The position numbers and the translations under genes are program-made. From Kangiella sp. HD9-110m-PIT-SAG07 (GTDB taxonomy: Bacteria; Pseudomonadota; Gammaproteobacteria; Enterobacterales; Kangiellaceae), in NCBI GenBank assembly GCA_003370465.1, contig QQTG01000009.1, positions 1-64,000 of the forward strand: a DNA stretch of 64,000 nucleotides, written 5' to 3'. The notes beneath the pieces are model-generated. The model made no database searches. It had not been told where the DNA came from and saw only the letters and a list, made by a program, of their open reading frames with translations. This document shows positions 28,077 through 37,038 of the stretch, piece by piece; within the stretch, counting starts at the first letter, position 1; the number at the start of each line of letters is the position of its first letter.

Positions 28077-29130
28077 AACTATTTCTTTGGCAGTTAGCTC
28101 TGCATTAATATTATCAGCTTGCGCGACGAACGATGGTACGGAAGACATTGATGATCGTTACATGAGAAGCGAAAAAGGCCCAGACTTACAGTTACCACCT
28201 GGAACCTCTCAGGTTAAAGTAACAGATAGTTATCGAGTGCCGGAAGGTGTAGCTATTACTAATCGGGATGCTAAAGGTAAAAAGTTAACCCTAGAGCCTC
28301 CACAGCTATTACTCGTTGCTGGAGATGGTATTTGGGAAGATACTGAGCGTGAGCAGCCGACCGTTTGGGTTCGTGGTGATTCTCAGCAGTTGATCAATTA
28401 TATTCAGAGGTTCATGGATGCTAAAAACATTAGCTATGAACAGTCTCAAGACAATGCTGTAACCACTGAATGGATAAGCGACACTGATGAAAGTGAAGTG
28501 TCTGAACATCTTGGTAGTTACTCCGTAGATGGTGAGAGACACAAGTTTAGTTTGAACGTAGTTGATATAAAGCCAAACGAAGTAGCGCTACAAGCTAACC
28601 ATCTAGCCTATCAGCAAGATAAAGATGGTCAGTGGATCGAGGTTGCTACTTCGGAACGTGTGGCTAAGCAGTTTTTGAATTATTTTATTGGTTACTATGA
28701 TTCAAAAAGAACTCAAGAGGCTAGGGCACGTATTTTACAGCAAGCCAAAGTAGAGATTGATTTAGGTTATAACGATCAAGGTTCTCTAGCACTTGTAACA
28801 GAGAGAGAGTTTCTGGCTGTTTGGGATCAGATGCCGCGCGTATTAGAAGCTTTAAATCTAGAAATTACTGACCGCGATCGCTCTGCAAAAACCTATTACT
28901 TTAGAGTTAATGAACCTGATGATGGTTTCTGGTCATGGTTCGGTGGTGATGATACCAAAGCTAAAATCGACTTGGAGCCTGGTAATTATCAAATTAAATT
29001 ATCGGAGTTAAGTGCCGGTGGTATTAGTTTGAGTTTCTTTGGCGCTGAAGGTGAGTCGTTAGACTCCAGTACAGTGACTAAGATTTATCCGGAGTTTTCT
29101 GCGGAGTTTAAACGCGGAAAGGGCAAGTAG
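28060..29130 (+). CDS. bamC: Outer-membrane assembly lipoprotein BamC
   Basis: 356 residues. Signal peptide with lipobox LSAC (Cys21). After it comes the unstructured BamC segment with PDLQLPPG, which in the family binds BamD, then two helix-grip domains. It is a lipoprotein of the BAM complex that inserts beta-barrel proteins into the outer membrane. The start lies within the end of dapA, so the two are co-translated. Confidence 0.9.
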   Translation: MLNYLKTISLAVSSALILSACATNDGTEDIDDRYMRSEKGPDLQLPPGTSQVKVTDSYRVPEGVAITNRDAKGKKLTLEPPQLLLVAGDGIWEDTEREQPTVWVRGDSQQLINYIQRFMDAKNISYEQSQDNAVTTEWISDTDESEVSEHLGSYSVDGERHKFSLNVVDIKPNEVALQANHLAYQQDKDGQWIEVATSERVAKQFLNYFIGYYDSKRTQEARARILQQAKVEIDLGYNDQGSLALVTEREFLAVWDQMPRVLEALNLEITDRDRSAKTYYFRVNEPDDGFWSWFGGDDTKAKIDLEPGNYQIKLSELSAGGISLSFFGAEGESLDSSTVTKIYPEFSAEFKRGKGK

Positions 29131-29142
29131 GGGAGTGGCTCA

Positions 29143-29907
29143 GTGCTAAAAGTCGCTTCTCTGGGTTCTGGGAGCAAAGGCAATTCGACACTAATTGCAA
29201 CAAATCAAGCCACAGTCATGGTCGACTGTGGCTTTACTTTAAAAGAAACCGTAAAACGGTTAGAGCGATTAGATATTCAACCCGGTTCTATTGATGCAAT
29301 TCTAGTGACTCATGAGCACCAGGATCATATCAGTGGTGTTGGGCCTTTAAGCAGGAAGTTTGGTATTCCTGTCTGGTCAACTCGTGGCTCTTTGTTGTCC
29401 GGAAAGTGCGGTAATTTAACTCACTACTCAATCATTGAAGGTTTTCAACGCTTTCAAATAGCTGATATTGATATTTTACCTATATCGGTACCTCACGATG
29501 CCCGTGAGCCCTGCCAATATCTTTTCAATTCTTCCGATAAACGTCTTGCGGTATTAACCGACCTGGGTTCTTATACGCCTGAAATAATCAATCTTTTAAA
29601 ATCTTGTCATGGTGTTTTGCTAGAGTGCAATCATGATGAAGATATGTTGTGGAATGGTCCTTACCCATATTCTTTGAAGCAGCGTGTTGGTGGACCTCTT
29701 GGACATATGAGTAACAGACAGGCAATAAAGTTATTACAGAATATTACCACCGATAAACTTGAGTTACTGATTGCTAGTCATATTAGTGAGCAAAACAACT
29801 GTTCTAAGCTGGTTCAATCGTCAGTAGCTGAAGCGATCAACTGGCCTTTAGAGGACGTTATTATTGCAGAACAGGATAAGGGGTTTGACTGGTTTACATT
29901 AACCTAA
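29143..29907 (+). CDS. MBL-fold metallo-hydrolase (WalJ/YycJ-like)
   Basis: 254 residues with a GTG start at 29143, supported by GGGGAG (29130-29135). The metallo-beta-lactamase motif is THEHQDH (His57, His59, Asp61, His62), with a GSGSKGNS start and SVPHDA, TDLG and ASHIS blocks that match the WalJ/YycJ group. These are proposed nucleases or phosphodiesterases. It follows bamC by 12 bases. Substrate unknown. Confidence 0.85.
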   Translation: MLKVASLGSGSKGNSTLIATNQATVMVDCGFTLKETVKRLERLDIQPGSIDAILVTHEHQDHISGVGPLSRKFGIPVWSTRGSLLSGKCGNLTHYSIIEGFQRFQIADIDILPISVPHDAREPCQYLFNSSDKRLAVLTDLGSYTPEIINLLKSCHGVLLECNHDEDMLWNGPYPYSLKQRVGGPLGHMSNRQAIKLLQNITTDKLELLIASHISEQNNCSKLVQSSVAEAINWPLEDVIIAEQDKGFDWFTLT

Positions 29908-29920
29908 TCGGAATCAATGC

Positions 29921-31348
29921 CTAATTGGTATCAATACTGCGTCGTTTCTTTTTGAACTTATCAAAAGCTGAGCTTGTTTTAGACTTCTTTGTTGAAGATT
30001 TTTTGAGCGCATCCTCAGCTTCAATAATAGGTGACTTTTGCTTGAGAGGCATATGGATGGTTAATACAGCTCCGCCAAGCTCTCGGCTATCTTCTGCCCA
30101 AATCGTCCCTTGATGGCGATTAATAATACCTTTAGCAATGGCTAAGCCAAGGCCTGCTCCTCCAGAATCTCGATTGCGGCTGAAGTCCAGTCTGGTAAAG
30201 GGTTCAAAAACTCTTGTGCGCTTTCCTGGAGGTATTCCAGGCCCATCATCCTCGACTCGAATTTCAATGCTATTTTTAAACTGGACCAGAGCCACCTTGA
30301 CGCGCTTATTGGAAAAACGAGCAGCATTCCGTATTAGGTTAATCATCACGCGCTCGATCAAGTTACAGTCGGCATAAAGAGGGATTGATTTTGATGGTTC
30401 TGAATAAAGCACAAATTGCTTCTCAGGATAGATGGTTCTGACTTTTTCAATCGTCTCGGCGCTGATGTCGCGCAAATCGAAATTTTCAAGCGTGAGAGGG
30501 AAGCGTCCATCTTTAAGGCGGGAATATCCAAGCACTTCTTTAACTAGGTCATCCAGCTCTTCTAAAGCCTCGTCCATGTCAGTGGTGAGCTCTTTTCTGC
30601 GGCTTTCTGACTCTGTCTGGCCGAACAGATCAAGTGCAAAACTTAACCTAGCCATGGGGCCTCTAAACTCATGAGCAACAGCGTGCATCAGGTCTCTTTG
30701 ATTATAAAGACTCTGTTGATGTTGCTTACTTAAGCCATTGATATGGTTAACAACTCTAGGCGTGTTAACAGCGATATTGGTTAATGGTGACTTAATGGGC
30801 TTTAGACGTAGTCCTGTTAAATCAAGCTCACGAATAGCACGAATGGCGACGTTTAAATATTCATTAACATGTCGATAAACGATCAGTACAGCGATGGCGT
30901 TAAATACCGATAGTATGATCAAATAAAAGAACCAGTCTCGAAGCGTAATGGAATTGTCGACTTTGGGGTAGGGGCCAACGGTCAAAATAGTCTGGTCATC
31001 ATTTAGCAAGAGATAAGCAAGCGGGCCTTCTGGACGCGCCATGTTAATACCATATCGATTATTACTGAGTGTTTGGAAGTCGCTAGGATCCATACCAAGT
31101 TGATCACGAGTTCTACCAACAATCTTTACATTTAACTCATGCTCTGCCTTGGCAATAGTTTGTGGTGAGTAACTATAATCAAGTAGCGATAACCGAAAAT
31201 TTAGAAAGCGGATATCGGAAAGAATAGACTCTTGCTGCTCTTTGGTGTCCAGTTTTTCCATCCATGGGAAGTAGACATAATACATAGCAATAAAACCACA
31301 GAGGTTTACCGCTATGAGTATGACGAGTAGAGCTAAACTACGTTTCAT
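29921..31348 (-). CDS. rstB: RstB-like sensor histidine kinase
   Basis: 475 residues. Membrane helix 1 at about 5-27, a periplasmic domain of roughly 110 residues with GPLAYLLL and GPYP segments, helix 2 at about 140-160, HAMP, then the phospho-acceptor His226 in HEFRGPMARL, N-box IRNAARFS, and G-boxes DDGPGIP and GGAGLGLAIAKG. It resembles RstB. The last 45 residues are a Lys/Ser-rich tail not usual for RstB. It overlaps the regulator gene by one base and is convergent with the MBL gene. The signal sensed is not evident. Confidence 0.85.
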   Translation of the reverse strand: MKRSLALLVILIAVNLCGFIAMYYVYFPWMEKLDTKEQQESILSDIRFLNFRLSLLDYSYSPQTIAKAEHELNVKIVGRTRDQLGMDPSDFQTLSNNRYGINMARPEGPLAYLLLNDDQTILTVGPYPKVDNSITLRDWFFYLIILSVFNAIAVLIVYRHVNEYLNVAIRAIRELDLTGLRLKPIKSPLTNIAVNTPRVVNHINGLSKQHQQSLYNQRDLMHAVAHEFRGPMARLSFALDLFGQTESESRRKELTTDMDEALEELDDLVKEVLGYSRLKDGRFPLTLENFDLRDISAETIEKVRTIYPEKQFVLYSEPSKSIPLYADCNLIERVMINLIRNAARFSNKRVKVALVQFKNSIEIRVEDDGPGIPPGKRTRVFEPFTRLDFSRNRDSGGAGLGLAIAKGIINRHQGTIWAEDSRELGGAVLTIHMPLKQKSPIIEAEDALKKSSTKKSKTSSAFDKFKKKRRSIDTN

Positions 31349-32037
31349 TAGATTGCTAGGAGATAACCTTCACCACGAATTGTCTTAATAATATAAGGCA
31401 ATTTAGGGTCATCTCCAAGCTTACGTCGTAGGCGTGAAATTCTGAGGTCAATGCTTCTATCGGTACCGTCGTATTCAAGCTTGAAGGTTTTACGATGTAA
31501 CGCTTCGCGACTGACGACTTCACCAGAACGCTCAGCCAGTAGCCACAGCAGGTTGTATTCAGCGGTAGTTAAATGAATTTCTTGGTTGTTGCAAAGCACG
31601 CTACGATTTTGTGCATTAATCGCGATGTTACCCGCATTAATTATTTTATCCTGGCTTTGCGCGGGTTCTTCAGATTCTACACGGCGTAATAATGCGCGTA
31701 AGTGTGCTAGTAATACGTGTGACTTAACGGGTTTACTAAGATAATCATCAGCACCATTTTCAAGACCGGCTATTTCATCTATTTCATCACTTAAGGATGT
31801 TAGCATGAGAATAGGACCTTGGTATTTGGGGCGGATGGTTCGGCATATAGTAAAACCATCTGCACCGGGCAACATAACGTCTAAAATGATAGCTCGTGGT
31901 TGATTTTGTTCGATGAACTCAATTGCCCGGTTGCCATGACTTTCAACCATCACATTAAAATTGTGTGATCGAAGGAAGTCCGCAATCAGGCTAGACAGCT
32001 TTTCATCATCTTCAACAAGAAGAATTATGTCGTTCAT
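31348..32037 (-). CDS. rstA: RstA-like OmpR-family response regulator
   Basis: 229 residues. ATG 32037 is chosen; a TTG two codons upstream is less likely. Receiver domain with the phosphorylated Asp53 (ILDVMLPGADG), acidic pair Asp10-Asp11 and the SKPVK lysine; then a winged-helix DNA-binding domain (RSIDLRISRLRRKLGDD). It is the first gene of the pair with the sensor kinase. Targets are not evident, though the gene at 32313 is divergent. Confidence 0.9.
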   Translation of the reverse strand: MNDIILLVEDDEKLSSLIADFLRSHNFNVMVESHGNRAIEFIEQNQPRAIILDVMLPGADGFTICRTIRPKYQGPILMLTSLSDEIDEIAGLENGADDYLSKPVKSHVLLAHLRALLRRVESEEPAQSQDKIINAGNIAINAQNRSVLCNNQEIHLTTAEYNLLWLLAERSGEVVSREALHRKTFKLEYDGTDRSIDLRISRLRRKLGDDPKLPYIIKTIRGEGYLLAI

Positions 32038-32222
32038 AAACAAAACTTATCTGAGTATACCTAGGAGGTGAGATAAATTGCCTTATTTCTTGGCTAAGGT
32101 CAATGTTTTAAGTTAACTAAACTTGCCAGAAGATGAGTTGATTTACAAATCAAATATTTTTAGAATTTATACTAATTATCTAAAGTCCTTAAAAATCATA
32201 AGGTTAGGTCGATGATTCAAAC

Positions 32223-32250
32223 TTGCAATTAACTGTTAAACTCTTACAAT
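32223..32250 (+). promoter_or_regulatory. Probable sigma-70 promoter for the gene at 32313
   Basis: TTGCAA (32223-32228), 16-base spacer, TACAAT (32245-32250). Transcription would start near 32257, 56 bases before ATG 32313. Confidence 0.55.
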
Positions 32251-32312
32251 ATGAACTGTGTCATAATTTTTGACAATAACCAAGTTCCCTGATAATTAAT
32301 GGCTGCACTTTG

Positions 32313-33566
32313 ATGAAAAAACTAATTCAAATTATTTCTTTTACGTTCGCCGCTGTCGCGCTTTCGACTTTCTCTGCCGCTTCGACAGCTGCTGAGCAAA
32401 GTACGGTTGCCGGCACAACCTTAGAGTTGAACGGACTCGGCGTACATAGCGAGTTAAGAAACGAGTGGTTTCTTAATGGATTATATTTAGTCAGTAAAAC
32501 CGATGACTCCGACGAAGTGATTAACTCTTCCGGCGCTAAGCGAATGGAGCTTAAAGTTCTTGCTGATAATCTATCTGGGCGTCGCTTAAAGCGTTTCTGG
32601 ATTGAACGTATTAAAAATAACAACGAAGCGAGTAGTGTTCTTGCTAACGCCAAATCAGTGCGAGATTTCGCAACGGTAATGGATAACGATTTAGTTAACG
32701 GCGATACTGTGACGATCGACTTACTACCATCAGAAGCAACTGTGATTAGTATTAATGGTTCTGAGGTCGGACGTACTGGCGCAGAGGTTTTCCCTTTAAT
32801 TTTGAGAACGTGGGTTGGCGAGCGTCCGCCGAGTTCTGAGTTTAAAGATGCTATTCTAGGCGACACTTCAGGAGCTCAGCGAGCTGAACTCATTTCTCGA
32901 TTCTCAGCAATACAACCTTCATCTGCACGCGTGGCACAGTTTGACCAAGCAGCTGTTGCGGCACGTGAAGCGGAAGAACGCCAAAAACGGGAAGAAGAAG
33001 TACGTAAGCAACAAGAAGAAGAGCAGCAAAGACTTTTAGAAGAACAGGCTAAAATTGCTGAGCAAGAAAAGCTTCTTGAAGAACAAAAAAAGCAAGCTGA
33101 AGCTGAGCAGCAGGCAGAAGAAGAGGCTGAGGCTGAGCGCTTGAAGCGGGAGTTAGAGGAAGCAAAGAGACAACTTGCAGAACAGCAAAAAGCGATTGAA
33201 GAGCAAGGTCCGACACCGGCTGAAGTCGCTCAACTTAGAAAACAATATTCGGACTCTGTAGGCGCGCACTATGTTCCATATTTTGAATACCCTCAGCGTG
33301 ACATCTTGCGTCGTCACGGTAAATCCTCATTGATGAGACCTCGCAAGGGTAAAACTCACGGTGATGTTTCAATCAGCATCGAAGTTGATCGCGAAGGTCT
33401 GTTAGTGGGTGGTAGTTTAGTGAGTAGCTCTGGTGAGAAGATTTTGGATGATGCTGTGATGAATGCATTATTCGACTCTGTACCTTTCCCTGCAATGCCT
33501 GAAGACTTACCGGGTGAAACATTTAAAACGACGGTGAGTATTTCAATTCCTGCACCACAAATGTAG
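32313..33566 (+). CDS. Secreted fusion: chalcone-isomerase-like domain, coiled coil, TonB C-terminal domain
   Basis: 417 residues from ATG 32313. Cleavable signal peptide (AASTAA/EQ). Residues about 30-180 match the bacterial chalcone-isomerase-like fold: LNGLGVHSEL, WFLNGLYLV, KRMELKVL, GDTVTIDLLP, INGSEVG and RTWVGERPPSSEF. Residues about 205-295 are an uninterrupted Glu/Lys/Gln-rich coiled coil. Residues about 320-417 match a TonB C-terminal domain (YPQRDILRRHG, GDVSISIEVDREG, DDAVMNAL, FPAMP). There is no N-terminal membrane anchor as in TonB and no exbBD nearby, so energising an outer-membrane receptor is unlikely. Role unknown; it may bridge a periplasmic partner and a lipid- or ligand-binding domain. 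A terminator follows. Confidence 0.75.
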   Translation: MKKLIQIISFTFAAVALSTFSAASTAAEQSTVAGTTLELNGLGVHSELRNEWFLNGLYLVSKTDDSDEVINSSGAKRMELKVLADNLSGRRLKRFWIERIKNNNEASSVLANAKSVRDFATVMDNDLVNGDTVTIDLLPSEATVISINGSEVGRTGAEVFPLILRTWVGERPPSSEFKDAILGDTSGAQRAELISRFSAIQPSSARVAQFDQAAVAAREAEERQKREEEVRKQQEEEQQRLLEEQAKIAEQEKLLEEQKKQAEAEQQAEEEAEAERLKRELEEAKRQLAEQQKAIEEQGPTPAEVAQLRKQYSDSVGAHYVPYFEYPQRDILRRHGKSSLMRPRKGKTHGDVSISIEVDREGLLVGGSLVSSSGEKILDDAVMNALFDSVPFPAMPEDLPGETFKTTVSISIPAPQM

Positions 33567-33584
33567 AATGGCTGGTTAAGTCTC

Positions 33585-33609
33585 AAAGGGGCCTTGTTGG
33601 CCCCTTTTT
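33585..33609 (+). terminator. Intrinsic terminator after the CHI-like/TonB fusion gene
   Basis: Stem AAAGGGGCC / GGCCCCTTT with loop TTGTT and five T residues. Confidence 0.9.
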
Positions 33610-33661
33610 GTTATTATATTTCACAAACATTCAGGTATTACACAAGCATATTAGAGGGCTT

Positions 33662-34792
33662 ATGAAAATAAACAGTTCATTCGATAGTGGTAATATTGAA
33701 GTGGTGTCAACTGATAACCCATCAAATATCACGCTAAATATTCCTACAGATTCGAATAGTGAGTTTAAGCAGTGGTTTCATTTTAAGGCTCATGGAAATG
33801 CCGACGCTGAATACGGCTTCGAGATTCTAAATGCTAAAGACTGCTCTTATGTCGACGGCTGGGAGAACTATCAGGTTGTTGCTTCTTACGATAGGCAGTA
33901 CTGGTTCCGTGTCGATACAGAGTATACAGCCGACAAAACGCTTAAATTCAAACATCAATTCGAGCAAGATACTGTTTATTTTTCTTACTTTGAGCCCTAC
34001 TCTTACGAGCGTCATCAGAACTTAATCCAAGCAGCCCAGTTGTCTGCTATTTGCGAGCATCGTGTTATTGGTGACACAGTTGATGGTCGTGATATTGATC
34101 TACTGGTTATTGGTGACGAGTCAAAAGAGCGCAAGATCTGGATTACAGCACGCCAACACCCTGGTGAAACAATGGCGGAGTGGTGTGCCGAAGGTTTTAT
34201 AGATCGACTACTGGATATTAACGATGCGCTTTCTCGTAGTCTGCTTGAAAAAGCCGTAATCTATGTTGTCCCTAACATGAATGTCGATGGTAGTTACCGT
34301 GGCAACTTGCGCTCTAATGCGGCGGGCGCTAATTTGAATCGTGAGTGGCAGAATCCTTCGCTCGATAAGAGCCCTGAGGTTTATCATGTCAGAGAGATGA
34401 TGAAAAAAACGGGTGTCGATGCTTACCTAGATATCCATGGTGATGAAGCTTTGCCTTATGTATTTGTGGCGGGTACAGAAGGCGTTCCGAGTTACTCGGA
34501 TAAAGTAAAAGCTTTAGAAGATGAATTTAAGGCGATTCTTATGTCGGTAAATCCAGACTTCCAAGATGAATATGGTTATGACAAGGATGAGCCGGGCAAA
34601 GCAAATCTTACGGTTGCTAACTCATGGGTTGGCGAAGCGTTTAACTGTTTGTCATATACTCTAGAGATGCCGTTTAAAGAAAACGCTAATTTGCCAAACC
34701 AAGAAACAGGCTGGTCTGGTGAACGTAGTTATATTTTAGGTCAAACATTACTGAACCCACTTTATCAGTTGGTTGATAAATTAAGGACTTGA
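33662..34792 (+). CDS. M14 family zinc carboxypeptidase, cytosolic CCP-like
   Basis: 376 residues from ATG 33662, which follows AGAGGG; the longer frame from TTG 33608 overlaps the preceding terminator. The N-terminal beta domain (about 1-120) and the catalytic domain match the cytosolic carboxypeptidase-like M14 subfamily. Zinc ligands: His166 and Glu169 (RQHPGETM) and His259 (DIHGDE); the general-base glutamate is about Glu335 (YTLEMPF). No signal peptide. Bacterial substrates of this subfamily are not established. A palindromic terminator follows. Confidence 0.85.
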   Translation: MKINSSFDSGNIEVVSTDNPSNITLNIPTDSNSEFKQWFHFKAHGNADAEYGFEILNAKDCSYVDGWENYQVVASYDRQYWFRVDTEYTADKTLKFKHQFEQDTVYFSYFEPYSYERHQNLIQAAQLSAICEHRVIGDTVDGRDIDLLVIGDESKERKIWITARQHPGETMAEWCAEGFIDRLLDINDALSRSLLEKAVIYVVPNMNVDGSYRGNLRSNAAGANLNREWQNPSLDKSPEVYHVREMMKKTGVDAYLDIHGDEALPYVFVAGTEGVPSYSDKVKALEDEFKAILMSVNPDFQDEYGYDKDEPGKANLTVANSWVGEAFNCLSYTLEMPFKENANLPNQETGWSGERSYILGQTLLNPLYQLVDKLRT

Positions 34793-34807
34793 TTTAAAGC
34801 TGTTGTT

Positions 34808-34843
34808 ACCTTAAAAAAGCACCCGCGGGTGCTTTTTTAAGGT
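34808..34843. terminator. Perfectly palindromic bidirectional terminator
   Basis: ACCTTAAAAAAGCACCCG followed at once by its exact reverse complement: 18-bp arms and no spacer. The A and T tracts on both flanks make it an intrinsic terminator in both directions. Confidence 0.88.
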
Positions 34844-34873
34844 ATGCACTATATTACTGTGTTTTATCCCTTA

Positions 34874-34888
34874 TAGATCAATGATCTA
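34874..34888. promoter_or_regulatory. 15-bp palindrome upstream of nadA, possible operator
   Basis: TAGATCA-A-TGATCTA, a perfect inverted repeat just upstream of the candidate -35 of nadA; a GATCTA half recurs at 34935-34940. It could be the site of a repressor of NAD synthesis, but no matching regulator gene lies in the window. Confidence 0.35.
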
Positions 34889-34896
34889 AGAATTAC

Positions 34897-34926
34897 TTAT
34901 CAGTTACCCATTAAGTGTTATATAAT
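34897..34926 (+). promoter_or_regulatory. Probable nadA promoter
   Basis: TTATCA (34897-34902), 18-base spacer and a consensus TATAAT (34921-34926), 22 bases before ATG 34948. Confidence 0.5.
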
Positions 34927-34947
34927 ACTCTAACGATCTAATACTTT

Positions 34948-36012
34948 ATGGTAGCAATGTCAGACGTAATTACCTCAGTGGAAATTGACGTTCCATTCCC
35001 GAAACCTCCGCTTGAACTAAGCCCTGAACAAAAAAACAACCACACAGCAAAGATTAAAGATTTGCTAGTGGCGCATAATGCGGTATTAATCGCGCATTAC
35101 TACACCGACCCTGATATTCAGGCATTAGCTGAAGAAACCGGTGGTTTTGTGGGTGATTCACTGGAGATGGCAAAATTTGGCGCTCGCCATGAGGCTGATA
35201 CGCTGATTATCGCTGGCGTTAAGTTTATGGGTGAAACCGCAAAAATCTTGAGCCCAGAGAAACGAATACTGATGCCTACTCTAGAGGCGACTTGTTCGCT
35301 TGACCTAGGCTGTCCGATTGAAGAGTTTAGTCAGTTTTGTGATCAACACCCTGATCGGGAAGTGGTGGTTTACGCCAATACCTCTGCCGCTGTTAAAGCG
35401 CGAGCTGACTGGGTGGTGACCTCTAGCATTGCGGTCGATGTTTTGGAGTACCTTGCTGAGCAAGATAAAAAGGTTATTTGGGGGCCGGACAAGCACCTTG
35501 GCCGCTATTTGCAACAAAAAACAGGCGCAGACATGCTGCTTTGGCAGGGTGCCTGTATCGTTCATGACGAATTTAAGACCACTGCTCTTAAGCAAACGAT
35601 GGCACTTCATCCAGATGCTGCGGTATTGGTTCACCCAGAATCACCACAAGATGTTGTCGATTTGGCTGACTTTGTGGGCTCTACGTCGCAAATTATCAAA
35701 GCCGCTAACGAGTTACCGCAGAAGAAAATGATCGTGGCGACAGATAAAGGTATCTTCTACAAAATGCAGCAAAAGTCGCCAGACAAAGAGCTTATTATTG
35801 CTCCTACAGCTGGGGATGGCGCTACTTGCCGTAGCTGTGCTCACTGTCCGTGGATGAAAATGAATGCATTACACGTGTTGTCAGAAGTCTTTGAAGGCGA
35901 AGGCAAGGAGATCTTTGTTGATGAGGCTTTGGCCGAAAAAGCGCTGATTCCACTTGAAAAGATGGTAAACTTCGCTAAGACTATACAGTTGGAAGTAAAA
36001 AGTAATATATAA
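34948..36012 (+). CDS. nadA: Quinolinate synthase A
   Basis: 354 residues. It condenses iminoaspartate and dihydroxyacetone phosphate to quinolinate using a [4Fe-4S] cluster. Blocks: [24 protein letters not shown] (in part), [26 protein letters not shown] and the cysteine motif [16 protein letters not shown] 34948 or the in-frame ATG 34957 may be used; neither has a strong ribosome site. No nadB or nadC neighbours. Confidence 0.94.
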   Translation: MVAMSDVITSVEIDVPFPKPPLELSPEQKNNHTAKIKDLLVAHNAVLIAHYYTDPDIQALAEETGGFVGDSLEMAKFGARHEADTLIIAGVKFMGETAKILSPEKRILMPTLEATCSLDLGCPIEEFSQFCDQHPDREVVVYANTSAAVKARADWVVTSSIAVDVLEYLAEQDKKVIWGPDKHLGRYLQQKTGADMLLWQGACIVHDEFKTTALKQTMALHPDAAVLVHPESPQDVVDLADFVGSTSQIIKAANELPQKKMIVATDKGIFYKMQQKSPDKELIIAPTAGDGATCRSCAHCPWMKMNALHVLSEVFEGEGKEIFVDEALAEKALIPLEKMVNFAKTIQLEVKSNI

Positions 36013-36045
36013 ATTCAATTTAGAATCAAAATGTTAGGAGTCTAA

Positions 36046-36948
36046 ATGCGAGTATTTACAGTAAGTGCGTTAGCTTTAGTGATGTCCACGATGGGCTGTG
36101 CAGATGCAACTGACAAATCTGATACAAAGGCTGAAGTTAAAGCCGAAGCGAAAATCGAGCAGTCAGTCGAAACGGTGGTCACTCAAGACGATGGCATCAG
36201 TTTGTGGGAAGAGTTGCTGACTTCCGGTCACCGCTCTGACAAGAATAAACAACGCGATCAATATCGAAATCCCAAAGAAACATTGGGCTTCTTCGATATT
36301 AAGCCCGGTATGACAGTGGTAGAAATTGCTCCTGGTGGTGGTTGGTATACTGAGATAATCGCTCCTTTATTAGGACCGAACGGTAAACTTTACGCTGCGC
36401 ACTTTGATCCAAATAGCGATGTTGAGTACTACAGAAATAGTCGTGAGAAGTTTGGTAATAAGATGGAAGCCGACGCTGATCTATACAGCAATGTTGAGAT
36501 CACAATGTTTCAACCGCCGGAAATTTTTGATATAGCTCCAGAAGGTTCGGCTGATGCAGTAGTAACTTTTAGGAATGTACATAACTGGCTTCGTGGCGGT
36601 CGTTCTGCCACGGTCGATAGCTTTAAAGCTATGTATAAAGCCTTAAAGCCTGGCGGAGTGTTGGGTGTTGTTGAGCACAGACTACCAAAATCGATAGAGC
36701 AAGATGAAAAAGCTTCTTCTGGTTATATGCACCAGGCTTTCGTCATAGACGTCGCTCAAGAAGCCGGATTTAAACTAGTTGCAAGCTCAGAAATTAACGC
36801 GAATCCTAAAGATACAGCACAGCATCCTAAAGGTGTTTGGACATTACCTCCAAGCCTACGCTTAGGTGATGAAGACAAACAGAAGTATTTATCTATCGGC
36901 GAAAGTGATCGAATGACTCTTAAGTTCGTTAAACCGACTGAAAAGTAG
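36046..36948 (+). CDS. Methyltransferase-fold lipoprotein (COG4798-like)
   Basis: 300 residues. The N-terminus is a lipoprotein signal peptide with Cys18 in STMGC, then a Lys/Glu-rich linker to about residue 50. The rest is a class I methyltransferase fold: motif I VVEIAPGGGWYTE, motif II/III region AVVTFRNVHNW, and KALKPGGVLGVVEH. The fold is intact although the protein should be outside the cytosol. Exported members of this group are known from other proteobacteria, without a settled function. TTAGGAGT lies upstream of ATG 36046. It may be co-transcribed with nadA (33-base gap). Confidence 0.78.
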   Translation: MRVFTVSALALVMSTMGCADATDKSDTKAEVKAEAKIEQSVETVVTQDDGISLWEELLTSGHRSDKNKQRDQYRNPKETLGFFDIKPGMTVVEIAPGGGWYTEIIAPLLGPNGKLYAAHFDPNSDVEYYRNSREKFGNKMEADADLYSNVEITMFQPPEIFDIAPEGSADAVVTFRNVHNWLRGGRSATVDSFKAMYKALKPGGVLGVVEHRLPKSIEQDEKASSGYMHQAFVIDVAQEAGFKLVASSEINANPKDTAQHPKGVWTLPPSLRLGDEDKQKYLSIGESDRMTLKFVKPTEK

Positions 36949-36976
36949 AAATACCTCGAATTTTCATATCGACACT

Positions 36977-37002
36977 AAAAAGGCTCCTTCGGGAGCCTTT
37001 TT
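36977..37002. terminator. Bidirectional intrinsic terminator
   Basis: Stem AAAAAGGCTCC / GGAGCCTTTTT with a TTCG tetraloop, between the convergent methyltransferase-like gene and metJ. Confidence 0.92.
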
Positions 37003-37038
37003 ATTAAGTAGTTTAAATGTTTAACCTTCTGTTTCTAT

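Noticed and set aside
32065-32116. AGGAGGTGA followed by TTG and a 12-codon frame
   Set aside because: Good ribosome site but a very short frame, no known leader pattern and no terminator pair; most likely chance in an AT-rich gap.
32327-32866. Minus-strand 179-codon frame opposite the CHI-like domain
   Set aside because: The plus strand has a signal peptide and three recognisable modules; the minus product has none.
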